Below, one piece after another: positions 25,803-36,249 of a stretch of DNA of 64,000 nucleotides (the first letter of the stretch is position 1; the number at the start of each line of letters is the position of its first letter). Origin of the DNA: Syntrophotalea acetylenica (lineage in GTDB: Bacteria > Desulfobacterota > Desulfuromonadia > Desulfuromonadales > Syntrophotaleaceae). The position numbers and the translations under genes are program-made. Location of the stretch: NCBI RefSeq assembly GCF_001888165.1, contig NZ_CP015455.1:2846001-2910000 (forward strand), given 5' to 3'. Under the pieces are notes generated by a model. It was not told where the DNA came from. It made no database searches and was given only the letters and a program-made list of their open reading frames with translations.

Positions 25803-28208
25803 TCAGCGTCTGTCAGCCAACAGCTGCTTCGCTTTGGCCACGGCCTCCAGGGCATCGGCAGCATACATGTCGGCGCCGATCTCATCGGCGTATTCCTGGG
25901 TCACCACCGCACCGCCAACCATGGTCAGGACCTTGACGCCCGCTTCCCGCAGGCGTGCGATCGTCACCCGCATCTGTTCGATGGTGGTGGTCATCAGGGC
26001 CGACAGGCCCACGGCATCGACTTGCAGCTCCAGAGCCTTTTGCAGAATACGCTCGGCCGGCACGTTCTTGCCCAGGTCGATCACTTCGAAACCGTGATTC
26101 TCCAGCAGGGTACAAACGATATTCTTGCCGATATCGTGGATATCCCCTTCAACGGTCGCCATCAGAATACGCCCCAGGGATGCGACGGCCGAACCGTGCA
26201 TTTCCTGCTTGAGGCGCGCGAAGGCCGCCTGCATGGTTTCCGCCGACTGCATGACCTGAGGCAGGAAAATGCGGTTTTCGCCAAACCGCCGGCCGACCTC
26301 CTCCAGGCCGGGAAGCAGACCCTCGTTGCTGATGGCCGCCGTATCGAGGCCTTCGCCAAGGGCCTGTTCGACCAGGGTCACAACGCCATCCTTGTCGCCT
26401 TCGATAATCGCCGCAGAAAGACGTTCGCGGATCCCGACGGCGATATCGGGGGTGGCGGATGCCGGTGGCGCGGAAGCGACATCGGCGTACGCGGCGATAT
26501 ATCGCTCGGCCCGAAGATCCTTGCCGAGCAGCACCATGGCGGCACGGTAGGCATCCATCATGCGTTCGTCGCGGGGATTGATGATCGCCGCCGAAAGTCC
26601 GGCCTCAAGGGCCATGGCGAAAAACACCGAAGACAGTACCGGGCGACACGGCAGCCCGAAGGAAATATTGCTGACTCCCAGCGCCGTCGCCATGCCCAGC
26701 TCGTCACGAACCAGGCGCAGGGTGCGGATGGTCTCCATGGCCCGCTTCTGCTCCGCCGACACGGTCAGAGTCAGGCAATCCACCACGATATCCTGCGGCG
26801 CTATGCCAGACTGCAGGGCCGCGTCGCGAATGCGCCGAGCCACCGACAGGCGTTCCTCGGCGGTTTCGGGGATGCCTGAACCGTCGAGCGCCAGAGCAAT
26901 CACCGCCGCGCCGTACTTTCTGGCCAAGGGCAGAATCCCTTGCAGGCTCTTTGCTTCCCCCGACACGGAATTGATCAGCACCTTGCCATCGGCGACCTTA
27001 AGCCCCCGCTCCAGCGCCGCCGGATCGGAGGAATCGAGCACCAGCGGCACCTGCGTCACCCCTTCGATCGCCAGCACCGCCCGTTCCAGGGCGGCAGGCT
27101 CGTCGACACCGGGAGCTCCGCAATTGACATCCAGCAAATGGGCGCCGGCGGCCACCTGAACCTGGGCCTCGCGCCGGACATAGGCGGTTTTCCCCTCGCG
27201 CAGTTCCTGGGCATAGGCTTTGCGCCCGGTGGGGTTGATGCGTTCACCGATTATGGCACAGGCGGCCTGTCCGCCGATTTCAGCCACCGAGGTGCGGCTC
27301 GACAGCAGGCAGCGCCGCGGCGGCGGGGTCCAGTCCTGTGTCAGGCCCTGCAATGCCTGGCGCATGGCGGAAATATGGGCGGGAGTGGTGCCGCAGCAGC
27401 CGCCGATGACCCGCACGCCAATGTCGAGCAACCGCTGGTGATAGGCCACCATGTCCTGCGGGGTGGCATTGAACACCGTACGCCCGTCGATCAGCTGCGG
27501 CAATCCGGCATTTGGCTGGGCGATCAGGGGCGTCGCGCAGACCTTGCGCATGCGGGCCAGCACATCATGGATACCTTCCACACCCAGCCCGCAATTGGAA
27601 CCGACCACCGTCACGCCCAGACCTTCGAGGGTCACGGCGGCGGCTTCCGGCGAGGTGCCAAGCACGCTGCGGCCCGCGTCCTCAAAGGTCATCAGGGCCA
27701 TGACCGGCAGATCGGAGAATTCATGGCAGGCGATCACCGCTGCGCGCAATTCGGCGATGTCCAGAAACGTCTCCAGGGTGATCAGGTCAGCGCCGGCCTC
27801 GGCAAAAGCGCGCACCTGCTCGCCAAACACCTCGACCATTTCATCGAAGCCGGCATCCCCCACCGGCTGCAAAAAGCGCCCCGTCGGTCCCATGGACGCA
27901 GCCACGAAGCGCCCCTCGCCGGCAGCACGACGCGCCAGTTCCACAGCGCCGGCGTTGATCTCGCGCACCCGGTGTTCCAGCCCGTAATGAGCCAGTTTCA
28001 AACGGCTGCCGCCGAAGCTGTTGGAGACAATGATATCGGCGCCAGCCTCGGCGTACTCCCGATGCACCGCTTCCACAACATGCGGAGCACTCAGGTTCAT
28101 CTCTTCCGGGCAGCCGCCGGCCTTGAGGCCGCGCTCCTGCAGCATGGTACCCATGGCACCATCCAGGATCAGAACGCGCTGCTTGATGGCGTTGACAAAA
28201 TCGGCCAT
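25803..28208 (-). CDS. metH: Cobalamin-dependent methionine synthase, short form without activation domain
   Basis: 801 residues in three modules. First, a homocysteine S-methyltransferase barrel (LDGAMGTMLQERG; zinc Cys in SNCGLG and GGCCGTTPAHI). Second, a pterin-binding barrel (IGERINPTGRK, LDVNCGAPGVDEP). Third, a B12 module (DIHDIGKNIV with the cobalt-ligand His about residue 691, VGLSALMTTTIEQM). It transfers the methyl group of methyl-tetrahydrofolate to homocysteine. The C-terminal SAM-dependent reactivation domain of E. coli MetH is absent, as in many anaerobes, so another protein must reactivate it. The start is 1 base after the gerM-like stop and its ribosome site AGGAG lies inside that gene, so translation is coupled. 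Confidence 0.93.
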   Translation of the reverse strand: MADFVNAIKQRVLILDGAMGTMLQERGLKAGGCPEEMNLSAPHVVEAVHREYAEAGADIIVSNSFGGSRLKLAHYGLEHRVREINAGAVELARRAAGEGRFVAASMGPTGRFLQPVGDAGFDEMVEVFGEQVRAFAEAGADLITLETFLDIAELRAAVIACHEFSDLPVMALMTFEDAGRSVLGTSPEAAAVTLEGLGVTVVGSNCGLGVEGIHDVLARMRKVCATPLIAQPNAGLPQLIDGRTVFNATPQDMVAYHQRLLDIGVRVIGGCCGTTPAHISAMRQALQGLTQDWTPPPRRCLLSSRTSVAEIGGQAACAIIGERINPTGRKAYAQELREGKTAYVRREAQVQVAAGAHLLDVNCGAPGVDEPAALERAVLAIEGVTQVPLVLDSSDPAALERGLKVADGKVLINSVSGEAKSLQGILPLARKYGAAVIALALDGSGIPETAEERLSVARRIRDAALQSGIAPQDIVVDCLTLTVSAEQKRAMETIRTLRLVRDELGMATALGVSNISFGLPCRPVLSSVFFAMALEAGLSAAIINPRDERMMDAYRAAMVLLGKDLRAERYIAAYADVASAPPASATPDIAVGIRERLSAAIIEGDKDGVVTLVEQALGEGLDTAAISNEGLLPGLEEVGRRFGENRIFLPQVMQSAETMQAAFARLKQEMHGSAVASLGRILMATVEGDIHDIGKNIVCTLLENHGFEVIDLGKNVPAERILQKALELQVDAVGLSALMTTTIEQMRVTIARLREAGVKVLTMVGGAVVTQEYADEIGADMYAADALEAVAKAKQLLADRR

Positions 28209-28209
28209 G

Positions 28210-28803
28210 TTACAAGTTCTCCTGTGGGGTGGCTGCCGCGTTCTCGGCGGCCGGGTCGGTAAAACGGAAATCGGCGGCAACCGGCTGGCGCAGATCGACG
28301 TGGCCCTTGAGGGTTTCCACGGCCTGCCCCTCCACCAGAATGCGTACTTTCCGGATGTGCGGAACGTTTACGGCCAGGCTGTTGGCCAGACCGTAAACCG
28401 TCAGCAGTTCTGACATGCTGCCGCCCGGATGCGCGGAAACCAGCTCGCGGCTGAAGTCGAGGGTTGCAACCCCGTCCAGTTCACTGTAGCCACGCAGCAC
28501 GGCACCCGCTGGCAGAACCGGAACCAGATCGCCGTCCGGTCCGTCGCCCAGTTCCCGGATGATTTCCTCTGCCAGGCGATTTTCCCCGGCATCCGCAACG
28601 TCGCGGGCTTCAGCGACCAGGCCCATGCCATTACGGCTGGCGAAATACAGAATGACTTCGCGCTGCGGCAACGGCTCGACGCTTACGGCTGAAGGAGGCG
28701 AATGCTGCTTGGCCCTGCGTGTGGCCTGGTAGGCAAACAATCCGGCGGCCAGTAGCAACAGCATCAGCAGGGGAATCAGATAACGACGGGAAGCGGGCTC
28801 CAT
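28210..28803 (-). CDS. GerMN-domain membrane-anchored protein
   Basis: 197 residues. A single N-terminal membrane anchor (YLIPLLMLLLLAAGLFAYQ) is followed by a GerMN domain (EVILYFASRNGMGLVAEARD, LAEEIIRELGDGP, GVATLDFSRELV, LLTVYGLANSLAVNVPHIRKVRILVEG). GerMN proteins are extracytoplasmic and often linked with peptidoglycan; the domain is named from Bacillus GerM but occurs in non-sporulating bacteria. It lies between murI and metH in the same direction. Function in this organism unknown. Confidence 0.85.
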   Translation of the reverse strand: MEPASRRYLIPLLMLLLLAAGLFAYQATRRAKQHSPPSAVSVEPLPQREVILYFASRNGMGLVAEARDVADAGENRLAEEIIRELGDGPDGDLVPVLPAGAVLRGYSELDGVATLDFSRELVSAHPGGSMSELLTVYGLANSLAVNVPHIRKVRILVEGQAVETLKGHVDLRQPVAADFRFTDPAAENAAATPQENL

Positions 28804-28850
28804 GGCATTTTTCCTTGACCGGCAGGCTCAACAGGGGCTTGCCAGCCATG

Positions 28851-29651
28851 TCAGTCGAGGGCAACCTGTTCCACGGTCGCGAGGGGACAGCCAAGGAACT
28901 CACTGCCGACCCGTTGAAACCGCTCGGGAACATCGGTGACGAAAAACTGCGCGGTACAGATCTCCCCCGAGGGCCGGAGGCGATGGCAATGCCCCAACAT
29001 GGCGGCAACGGTGAAAGCGGTCTCTTCGGCGGAATCGATCAGAATGACCTCCGGGCCGAGAACCTCCTGCAACACCGGCTTGAGCAAGGGATAATGGGTA
29101 CAACCGAGGACCAGTGTGTCAATCCCGAGATGGCGCAGGTTGTCGAGATAAGCCCGCGCCGTCAGATGGGTTACGGGATGGTTCAGCCAGCCTTCCTCCA
29201 CCAGTGGAACGAACAGCGGACAGGCAATGGACACCACGTCGGCATCGGGGGCAAGCCGTTTGATGGCTACAGTGTAGGCGCCGCTCTTGATGGTGCCCTC
29301 GGTGCCGATCACGCCGATGCGACCGCTGCGGGTTACCGACACAGCCCGTTTCGCGCCGGGCTCGATCACACCGATAACCGGCAGCTTGTATTGGTTTTCG
29401 AGATCGGCCAGTGCCACGGACGAGGCGGTATTGCACGCCACGACAAGCATCTTGACCCGGCGGCGGGTCAGAAAGGCGGCCGCCTCCATCGCGTAGCGCC
29501 TCACCGTCGCGGGGCTTTTGGTGCCATAGGGAACGCGGGCCGTGTCCCCCAGGTAGAGCAGGTCTTCCCCCGGCAGCAACCGCTGAATCTCCTTGAGGAC
29601 CGTCAGTCCCCCAACCCCTGAGTCGAATACTCCAATAGCCCGGTCCGGCAA
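28851..29651 (-). CDS. murI: Glutamate racemase
   Basis: 266 residues. Catalytic Cys residues lie in VACNTAS and LGCTHYPLL, with GVFDSGVGGLTV at the N-terminus and GDTARVPYGTKS. It makes D-glutamate for peptidoglycan. The start is TTG 29651 behind GAGGGAGAAAAGGG; no better ATG is available before the conserved motif. It is upstream of the GerMN and metH genes on the same strand and is the likely first gene of that operon. Confidence 0.95.
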   Translation of the reverse strand: MPDRAIGVFDSGVGGLTVLKEIQRLLPGEDLLYLGDTARVPYGTKSPATVRRYAMEAAAFLTRRRVKMLVVACNTASSVALADLENQYKLPVIGVIEPGAKRAVSVTRSGRIGVIGTEGTIKSGAYTVAIKRLAPDADVVSIACPLFVPLVEEGWLNHPVTHLTARAYLDNLRHLGIDTLVLGCTHYPLLKPVLQEVLGPEVILIDSAEETAFTVAAMLGHCHRLRPSGEICTAQFFVTDVPERFQRVGSEFLGCPLATVEQVALD

Positions 29652-29738
29652 CCCTTTTCTCCCTCTACGTGGCAGCTTTAAAAGGGGTATACTAGGTTCA
29701 ACCCAGACGCAAAGTCAAGATGCATCGCTATTTTGCGC

Positions 29739-29767
29739 TTGGGATTGGCCGGCCTCTCTGATATATT
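29739..29767 (+). promoter_or_regulatory. Candidate sigma-70-type promoter
   Basis: TTGGGA, a 17-base spacer, then TATATT, in an AT-rich stretch 63 bases before the ATG at 29831. Match by eye. Confidence 0.4.
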
Positions 29768-29830
29768 AGCGATTCTTTCGATAAAAAAGTTATACAGGTT
29801 CGTGGTTGCCCCAGGAAAGGATGATCGCTG

Positions 29831-30163
29831 ATGGACCTTTCGACAGCCAGGGATTTTCTCGAAAAACTGCGCACCGAGCATGTCATGACCATGCTGCGCG
29901 AGGCAAATCTTGGCGACCTGATTTACAACCCCTGGTTTCTGACGATCGTCGGGGCCATTTGTCTGATCGCCATCATTCTGAAACGGCAGGCGCTGCTTTT
30001 CATAATGCTGACCACGGTGGGCTACGCCTGCGTCGTCGATTATACCCTGCAGCAGAAACCAGCCATCGACAGCGCCGGCAGTTCGCCGGTTCTGGTTTTC
30101 GCTGGCGGCGGCGCCATTCTGGTCTTCGTTTTCATCTACTACCTGTTCATAAGACAGGACTGA
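29831..30163 (+). CDS. Hypothetical membrane protein (110 aa)
   Basis: A charged amphipathic N-terminus (DLSTARDFLEKLRTEHV) is followed by three predicted membrane helices: FLTIVGAICLIAIIL, ALLFIMLTTVGYACVV and VLVFAGGGAILVFVFIYYLF, ending IRQD. No family recognised. The start is preceded by AGGAAAGGATGATCGCTG. It lies 22 bases before the 2-hydroxyacyl-CoA dehydratase-like gene and is probably the first gene of that operon. Confidence 0.7.
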   Translation: MDLSTARDFLEKLRTEHVMTMLREANLGDLIYNPWFLTIVGAICLIAIILKRQALLFIMLTTVGYACVVDYTLQQKPAIDSAGSSPVLVFAGGGAILVFVFIYYLFIRQD

Positions 30164-30185
30164 GGTTCATACAGATATCAGCACT

Positions 30186-31169
30186 ATGGTCGGATTTACC
30201 ACTACCATCCCCCTGGAAATCGTCATCGCCGCAGGCCGGCGGCCCGTCGATCTGAATAATATCTTCATTGAAGACCCCGCCTGCCAGTCCCTCATCGACG
30301 AGGCGGAAATGGCCGGCTTCCCCCGCAATTGCTGCGGCTGGATCAAGGGACTCTACAGCGCCGCCCTGCATCACGGCATCCGCGAGATCATCGCCGTGAC
30401 CGAAGGGGACTGTTCCAACACCAAGGCGCTGATGGAGGTGCTGCAGCTGCAGGGGATAACCACCATCCCCTTTGCCTACCCCTACGATCGCTCCGGCATT
30501 ACCCTGGAACATGAGATGCGCAAGCTGGCGGAGCACTTCGGCGTCACTCCACAAAAAACCGAGGAAGCCTGGCGCTACCTCAATGCCATCCGCGCCCGGG
30601 TTCACGAAATCGATCGGCTCACCTGGGAGGAAAACCGGGTCACCGGCACGGAAAACCATCTCTGGCAGGTCTGCACCTCCGACATGAACGGCGAGCCGGC
30701 CGTCTTTGAACAGCAGGCGGATGCCTTCCTGGAAGAGGCCCGGCGTCGCGATCCCCTTCCGGACGGTCTGCGCCTGGCCTACATCGGCGTACCGCCGATT
30801 TTCACCGATCTGTATGCTGTCACCGAAGAACTCGGCGGCCGGGTGGTGTTCAACGAAACCCAGCGCCAGTTCTCCATGCCGTACCACGCCACATCGCTGG
30901 TCGAACAATACCGCAGCTACACCTATCCCTACGACGTGTTCGTGCGGCTGGATGACATCGAAAAGGAAATCGCGCGCCGCCGCATCGACGGCGTCATCCA
31001 TTATGTGCAGTCTTTCTGTTTTCGCCAGATCGAGGACCTCATCGTGCGACGCCGCCTGCGGCAACTGCCGATCCTGACCCTCGAAGGCGACCGTCCCGGG
31101 CCCCTCGATGCGCGCACGCGGATCCGGCTGGAGGGATTCATCGAAATGATCAAGGCGAGGCATTCATGA
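30186..31169 (+). CDS. 2-hydroxyacyl-CoA dehydratase (HgdB/BcrC-like) family protein
   Basis: 327 residues. Conserved Cys in NCCGWIKG, EGDCSNTKA and VQSFCFRQIED fit cluster ligands of the HgdB/BadD family. Its length is near the smaller, single-subunit members rather than the ~420-residue subunits of fermentative dehydratases. These enzymes or double-cubane proteins take one low-potential electron from an ATP-driven activase, and an activase gene overlaps its stop (ATGA at 31166-31169). The substrate is unknown; a general low-potential reductase is as likely as an amino-acid fermentation dehydratase. Confidence 0.85.
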   Translation: MVGFTTTIPLEIVIAAGRRPVDLNNIFIEDPACQSLIDEAEMAGFPRNCCGWIKGLYSAALHHGIREIIAVTEGDCSNTKALMEVLQLQGITTIPFAYPYDRSGITLEHEMRKLAEHFGVTPQKTEEAWRYLNAIRARVHEIDRLTWEENRVTGTENHLWQVCTSDMNGEPAVFEQQADAFLEEARRRDPLPDGLRLAYIGVPPIFTDLYAVTEELGGRVVFNETQRQFSMPYHATSLVEQYRSYTYPYDVFVRLDDIEKEIARRRIDGVIHYVQSFCFRQIEDLIVRRRLRQLPILTLEGDRPGPLDARTRIRLEGFIEMIKARHS

Positions 31170-31942
31170 CCGGCATCGGCATCGACCTGGGCAGCCGCCA
31201 GGTCAAATTCGCGGCCCTTGACGGTGAGGCCATCGCCTGGCTGCACAGCTACGATACCATCCCCTTTTACAAGCGTTACGCCTGCCGTCGCGACGACCGG
31301 CTGCTGCTCGCCTACCAGGATCTGGGTCTTCTGTCGCCCGAGGAATGGCAAACCACGCCCTTGACCGCCACCGGCTACGGACGCAACACCATCAATCTGG
31401 CCGGCGCCACCGTGGTCCCTGAAATTCAGGCCCACATCGCCGGCGCACGCTTTCAGACCGGCCGGGAAACCTTTACCCTGCTCGATCTGGGTGGACAGGA
31501 CAGCAAGGTCGCCCGCCTCGAAGATGGTATTCTGGTCGATTTCCTGATGAATGACAAATGCGCTGCCTCATCGGGGCGCTACCTGGAAAACATGGCCAAG
31601 GTGCTTGATGTTTCCCTGGAGGAGCTGGCCAGCCATTTCGAGCATCCGGTTTCACTCGATGCGACCTGCGGCATTTTCGGCGAGAGCGAGCTGATCGGCA
31701 AGATCATCGAGGGTCACTCCCTCGAAGCCCTGTGCGCCGGTGTCAATCAGACACTTATCAAGCGGGTGGCACCAATGCTGGCGCGCTTCGCCCAGGATAC
31801 CCTCGTATTGACCGGCGGCGTAGCTAAAAACGGCGCCTTCGTCGAACTGCTGCGTCGCTTCAGCTCCGCCGAGATCCTCATCCCGGCCCATCCCCAGCAC
31901 AATGGCGCCATCGGCTGCGCCTGGCTGGCCGGCCGCAGATAG
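31166..31942 (+). CDS. CoA-substrate enzyme activase (HgdC/BadF family ATPase)
   Basis: 258 residues of the ASKHA fold: GIGIDLGSRQVKFA (phosphate 1), LLDLGGQDSKV (phosphate 2), and LVLTGGVAKNGAF (adenosine). Cluster Cys lie in NDKCAASSGRYLENM and DATCGIFGESELIG, the [4Fe-4S] bridging motif of the dimeric activator. It uses ATP to drive an electron into the dehydratase-like partner encoded by the overlapping upstream gene. Convergent with the MYG1-like gene. Confidence 0.92.
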   Translation: MTGIGIDLGSRQVKFAALDGEAIAWLHSYDTIPFYKRYACRRDDRLLLAYQDLGLLSPEEWQTTPLTATGYGRNTINLAGATVVPEIQAHIAGARFQTGRETFTLLDLGGQDSKVARLEDGILVDFLMNDKCAASSGRYLENMAKVLDVSLEELASHFEHPVSLDATCGIFGESELIGKIIEGHSLEALCAGVNQTLIKRVAPMLARFAQDTLVLTGGVAKNGAFVELLRRFSSAEILIPAHPQHNGAIGCAWLAGRR

Positions 31943-31986
31943 CGCACAGCAGGCAGGCAAAGGCGAACTGTCGTCAGGAAGCGAGG

Positions 31987-32838
31987 CTACTTATCTGATT
32001 CGAAGGCAGGCTCCACCACCGCCCGCGAAGCCAGTTGCACCGCCTGTTCGAGAGGAATCAGGCTGCGCGTGGTAGCGATATAGCCGTTGGCATGCACGAA
32101 CAGGACTTCCGGGCAATCGGCAATGGCACGGAAATCGACCAGCCTGCTGTCGCCGAGGCGCAGCAACTCCCACCCCGCACCCCGCACCGACGGCGTGATG
32201 CAGATCACGACGCTCTCATCGGCCAGGGATTTCAGATAAAGCTCCATGGACAGCTTCGGGTTATCCTCGATGCAGCACACCACCGCCTTGAACTGCTTCA
32301 CCGCAACGATGCGCGCCTCCCGCTTCAGCCTTCCCAGCCGCTCTTTCTTGAGCCGGATCAAAGCGAGCATGTCCTTCCCCATTTCCCGCATGAACCGGTA
32401 AAGCAGATCTTCCGGACACAGCACCTCGAGCCTGGCAAACCTGGAAAGAATATAACCGTCGATTGGGGAAGAGGACGCCAGCAGTACGCTGGCATCGACG
32501 CCAAAATGCTCCGCGGTCCTGTGCGGCCCCCTGACGTCCATCATGCTCATGAAGGGATACCAGCCGAATACCGCCTGGGCGTCCTGGTGGTGACCGAGGT
32601 GCTGCATGACCAGGTGGAAGGCACATGGCAGGGATTTGTCCTGGTGGTGGTCAAAATTCAGCCGCGCCGGATCGTACTCCATGCCGACATCCACAACGTA
32701 GGTTTTATGATCGGCGAGATGCTCGGAGGAAGGATCGCAACGCAAAACTTCCGCCTCTTCCAGCGTAGCCAGCAGAACGCTGACCGCCAGGAAATCATCC
32801 CGGTGCGCATTGCCCCCATGTACCACGATTCTGTGCAT
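31987..32838 (-). CDS. MYG1-like protein (UPF0160, DHH-related)
   Basis: 283 residues. Metal-binding motifs of the MYG1/DHH type are visible: HRIVVHGGNAHRDDFLAV, VVDVGMEYDP and LNFDHHQ, with further acidic and His residues. Eukaryotic MYG1 is a 3'-5' exonuclease; bacterial members are uncharacterised metal-dependent hydrolases. ATG 32838 follows CGGAGCCGAGTAC; the longer frame to 32997 has no conserved sequence. It is downstream of gap but separated by a terminator. Confidence 0.78.
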   Translation of the reverse strand: MHRIVVHGGNAHRDDFLAVSVLLATLEEAEVLRCDPSSEHLADHKTYVVDVGMEYDPARLNFDHHQDKSLPCAFHLVMQHLGHHQDAQAVFGWYPFMSMMDVRGPHRTAEHFGVDASVLLASSSPIDGYILSRFARLEVLCPEDLLYRFMREMGKDMLALIRLKKERLGRLKREARIVAVKQFKAVVCCIEDNPKLSMELYLKSLADESVVICITPSVRGAGWELLRLGDSRLVDFRAIADCPEVLFVHANGYIATTRSLIPLEQAVQLASRAVVEPAFESDK

Positions 32839-33008
32839 GTACTCGGCTCCGAATTGTTTTCGGGAAAAGACAGACCCGCCATCGAACAGCGTCCTTGCCC
32901 TTTGGCCGGAATGGAAATCAGAACAGACAGATCCGGCCACAGTATAAAACTGCCCGCCACCTTTCCCCAAAAGATTTTTTGCAGCATCCCGTTCCACAAA
33001 AAACCCGT

Positions 33009-33043
33009 AAAAACGGACAGGGCCGGCGATCGCCGGCCCTGTC
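33009..33043 (-). terminator. Intrinsic terminator of gap
   Basis: A perfect 28-base palindrome with half-site GACAGGGCCGGCGA (33016-33029). On the minus strand it is followed by CGTTTTTACG, giving a five-T run 1 base after the stem. It lies 37 bases past the gap stop. Confidence 0.8.
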
Positions 33044-33079
33044 GGGGGTGGAAGCAGGCCCGGATAAATGCCCTGCGGC

Positions 33080-34207
<1,128 letters not shown>

Positions 34208-34242
34208 TCAACCCCGCCCGGTTCGGACAAAAAAGGGTAGCG

Positions 34243-35454
34243 TCAGACGCGCGCCAGGCCTCCGCGGCGCTCCCGCCACAGAAGCGCCACGCTGGCAAGG
34301 GCGCACAGCGGCATGCCGATGGCCATGACCGCCAGCGTGCCGTCGTAACCCCAGCTCACCAGGGCGGCGGCCACGGCGCCGGCCAGCATCTGCACCGCAC
34401 CCAACAGCGCCGAGGCGCTGCCGGCTTGTTCCCTGCCGAAAGGCTCCATGATCAAAGCCGTCACATCCGGCAGTAGAAAACCGAGGCAGAACATGTACAA
34501 GGCGGCAAAGGCCAGCACCAGCCCGAGGGAAACGGCACCTGCCAGCATCCCGGCCACAAACAGCGCACTGGCAGCGAGCTGCAGCAGGTTGCTGCCCCAC
34601 ATCACGCTTTCCAGGGAAGAACGTTTCAGCAGCCTGGCATTGACCTGACTGCCGACAATCAGCGCCAGGGCGTTGCATCCCATGGTCCAGCCGTAGCGGG
34701 GACCGGACATGCCGAACAGGTCCATGAACACCAGCGGCGAAGCCGTCAGATACGCGAACAAACCGGCGATATAAAAGCTGCCGGTCAACATGCGCGGCGT
34801 GAATCCCGGTACCGACAGCACCGCAAGATAATCGCGCAACGCCCGGCCGGGGCGCAGCGCCTCGCGGCGGCCGTGACCGGCGGTAGCGGGCAGTATCAGC
34901 AGCACACCGAGCAGCATCAGCCCGGCGACCGCGCCGAGCAGGATAAAGATATAACGCCACCCCAGGCTGCCGACGATGATACCGCCCAAGGTCGGCGCCA
35001 CGATGGGTGCCAGCCCCATGACCAGCATCAGCAAGGAGAACACCCGTGCCGTTTCGTGCAGCGGGAAAAGATCCCGCACTACCGCACGCGCCGCGACCAT
35101 TCCGGCACAGGCACCCAAAGCCAGAACCAGACGCAGGCCGATGAGCCACTGCACGTTCCAGCTCAGGGCGCAGCCGAAGGAAGCCACCCCATACAGCAGC
35201 AAACCAAAAACCAGTGGCCGCTTGCGGCCAAAAACATCGAGCAATGGCCCGTAAATCAACTGGCCGAAGGCGATGCCGATAAAATAACTGCTCATGGACA
35301 GGCCGACCGTGGCCACATCCGTGCACAGGTCCGCGGCAATGGCGGTAAAAGCCGGCAGGTAGGTATCGATGGTCAGCGGACCGATGGCCGTCAAAGCGCC
35401 CAGCAGAAGTATGATCAGGCGTAGCCGGGGGCCATTGTGCATAAGTGTCGTCAT
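34243..35454 (-). CDS. Bcr/CflA-family multidrug efflux MFS transporter
   Basis: 403 residues, twelve predicted membrane helices. Family motifs: TIDTYLPAFTAIAADL in helix 1, YGPLLDVFGRKRPLV in the 2-3 loop, and RAVVRDLF in helix 4-5. It is a drug/H+ antiporter; substrates such as bicyclomycin or sulfonamides are typical of the family. ATG 35454 overlaps the stop of a 13-codon upstream ORF and has only a weak ribosome site of its own, so its translation probably depends on that ORF. The frame continues upstream but without conserved sequence. Confidence 0.9.
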   Translation of the reverse strand: MTTLMHNGPRLRLIILLLGALTAIGPLTIDTYLPAFTAIAADLCTDVATVGLSMSSYFIGIAFGQLIYGPLLDVFGRKRPLVFGLLLYGVASFGCALSWNVQWLIGLRLVLALGACAGMVAARAVVRDLFPLHETARVFSLLMLVMGLAPIVAPTLGGIIVGSLGWRYIFILLGAVAGLMLLGVLLILPATAGHGRREALRPGRALRDYLAVLSVPGFTPRMLTGSFYIAGLFAYLTASPLVFMDLFGMSGPRYGWTMGCNALALIVGSQVNARLLKRSSLESVMWGSNLLQLAASALFVAGMLAGAVSLGLVLAFAALYMFCLGFLLPDVTALIMEPFGREQAGSASALLGAVQMLAGAVAAALVSWGYDGTLAVMAIGMPLCALASVALLWRERRGGLARV

Positions 35455-35492
35455 GACGCGATTCCGATGAGGGGCCAGAGAAAAGGGATCAT
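35451..35492 (-). CDS. 13-residue leader peptide overlapping the MFS start
   Basis: The ORF MIPFLWPLIGIAS begins 8 bases after a strong GGAGG, and its TGA overlaps the exporter's ATG as ATGA. The peptide is hydrophobic and Pro/Ile/Leu-rich. Short leaders directly before drug exporters often act by ribosome stalling or coupling; that role is inferred here. Confidence 0.55.
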   Translation of the reverse strand: MIPFLWPLIGIAS

Positions 35493-35699
35493 GGCAAAAG
35501 CCTCCAAAAAGGTCGCAGTATACACCTTGAAACAACAATTGTCTGCCCGAAGATGCGCCGGCAGGCAGGCCTTTTGAAAGCGTCGCCGGAAACGGACAGG
35601 AAACCGCGCCCATAAACGGTACGGAAAAACCCTGCCTCGCGACTCAGTTTTCCGATTCTCTGTTAAAATAGCAATCAATAGTGATTCCAGGAGGATGTC

Positions 35700-36119
35700 A
35701 TGAAAGCCCTTTTTTATCCTTTCATCTTACTGCTGGCGATACTGTTTGCCGGCGCAACGCAAATAACCGGATGTATTGCGAACCCCGATTATGGCCGGGT
35801 TTCCCTGCAGGGGCGGGATATCCGTGGCGACCTGATCTTTTCCGAGCGGGAAAGGGGCATCATCCACGATTATTACCGCCGGCGCCTGCCACCCGGCCTG
35901 GCCCGGCGGGAACGCTTGCCGCCCGGCCTGCGCAAGCATATTGCACGGAACGGCCAACTGCCGCCCGGGCTGGCGGCCTATCGCCTGCCCGCTGACCTCG
36001 ACCGGCACCTGCGGCGTCTGCCGGACGGCTACCTGCGGGCCAGAATCGGCACGGATATCGTTTTATTCCATGAAAAAACCCATATGGTGCTGGACATCGT
36101 TCAAAACATCTATCCATAG
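35700..36119 (+). CDS. CigR/RcnB-like putative lipoprotein with LPPGL repeats
   Basis: 139 residues. An N-terminal hydrophobic signal ends ATQITGC, a possible lipobox with Cys25. Residues 65-100 hold near-repeats RLPPGLARR, RLPPGLRKH, QLPPGLAAY, then RLPADLDRHLRRLPDGY. The C-terminus RIGTDIVLFHEKTHMVLDIVQNIY matches the CigR/RcnB 'VGxDIVLI...VxDVL' end. These are periplasmic or surface proteins of unclear function; CigR is an anti-virulence factor in Salmonella. Ribosome site CCAGGAGGATGTC. Confidence 0.75.
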   Translation: MKALFYPFILLLAILFAGATQITGCIANPDYGRVSLQGRDIRGDLIFSERERGIIHDYYRRRLPPGLARRERLPPGLRKHIARNGQLPPGLAAYRLPADLDRHLRRLPDGYLRARIGTDIVLFHEKTHMVLDIVQNIYP

Positions 36120-36249
36120 GAATGCCTGGCCATGCCTGCGTGAGAACCGGCAACAAAAAAACCCATGCGGCATGAAGAGTCAGAAAACATCAGCCAGGCC
36201 GCCGGCGCGGGAACTGCACGGCGCGCAGGATACATCTTTTTCACCAGGC

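Noticed and set aside
26940-28262. 440-codon plus-strand ORF
   Set aside because: Antisense of metH; no ribosome site or recognisable domain.
30147-31163. 338-codon minus-strand ORF
   Set aside because: Exact antisense of the dehydratase-like gene, whose motifs are unambiguous; long antisense frames are common in this GC-rich DNA.
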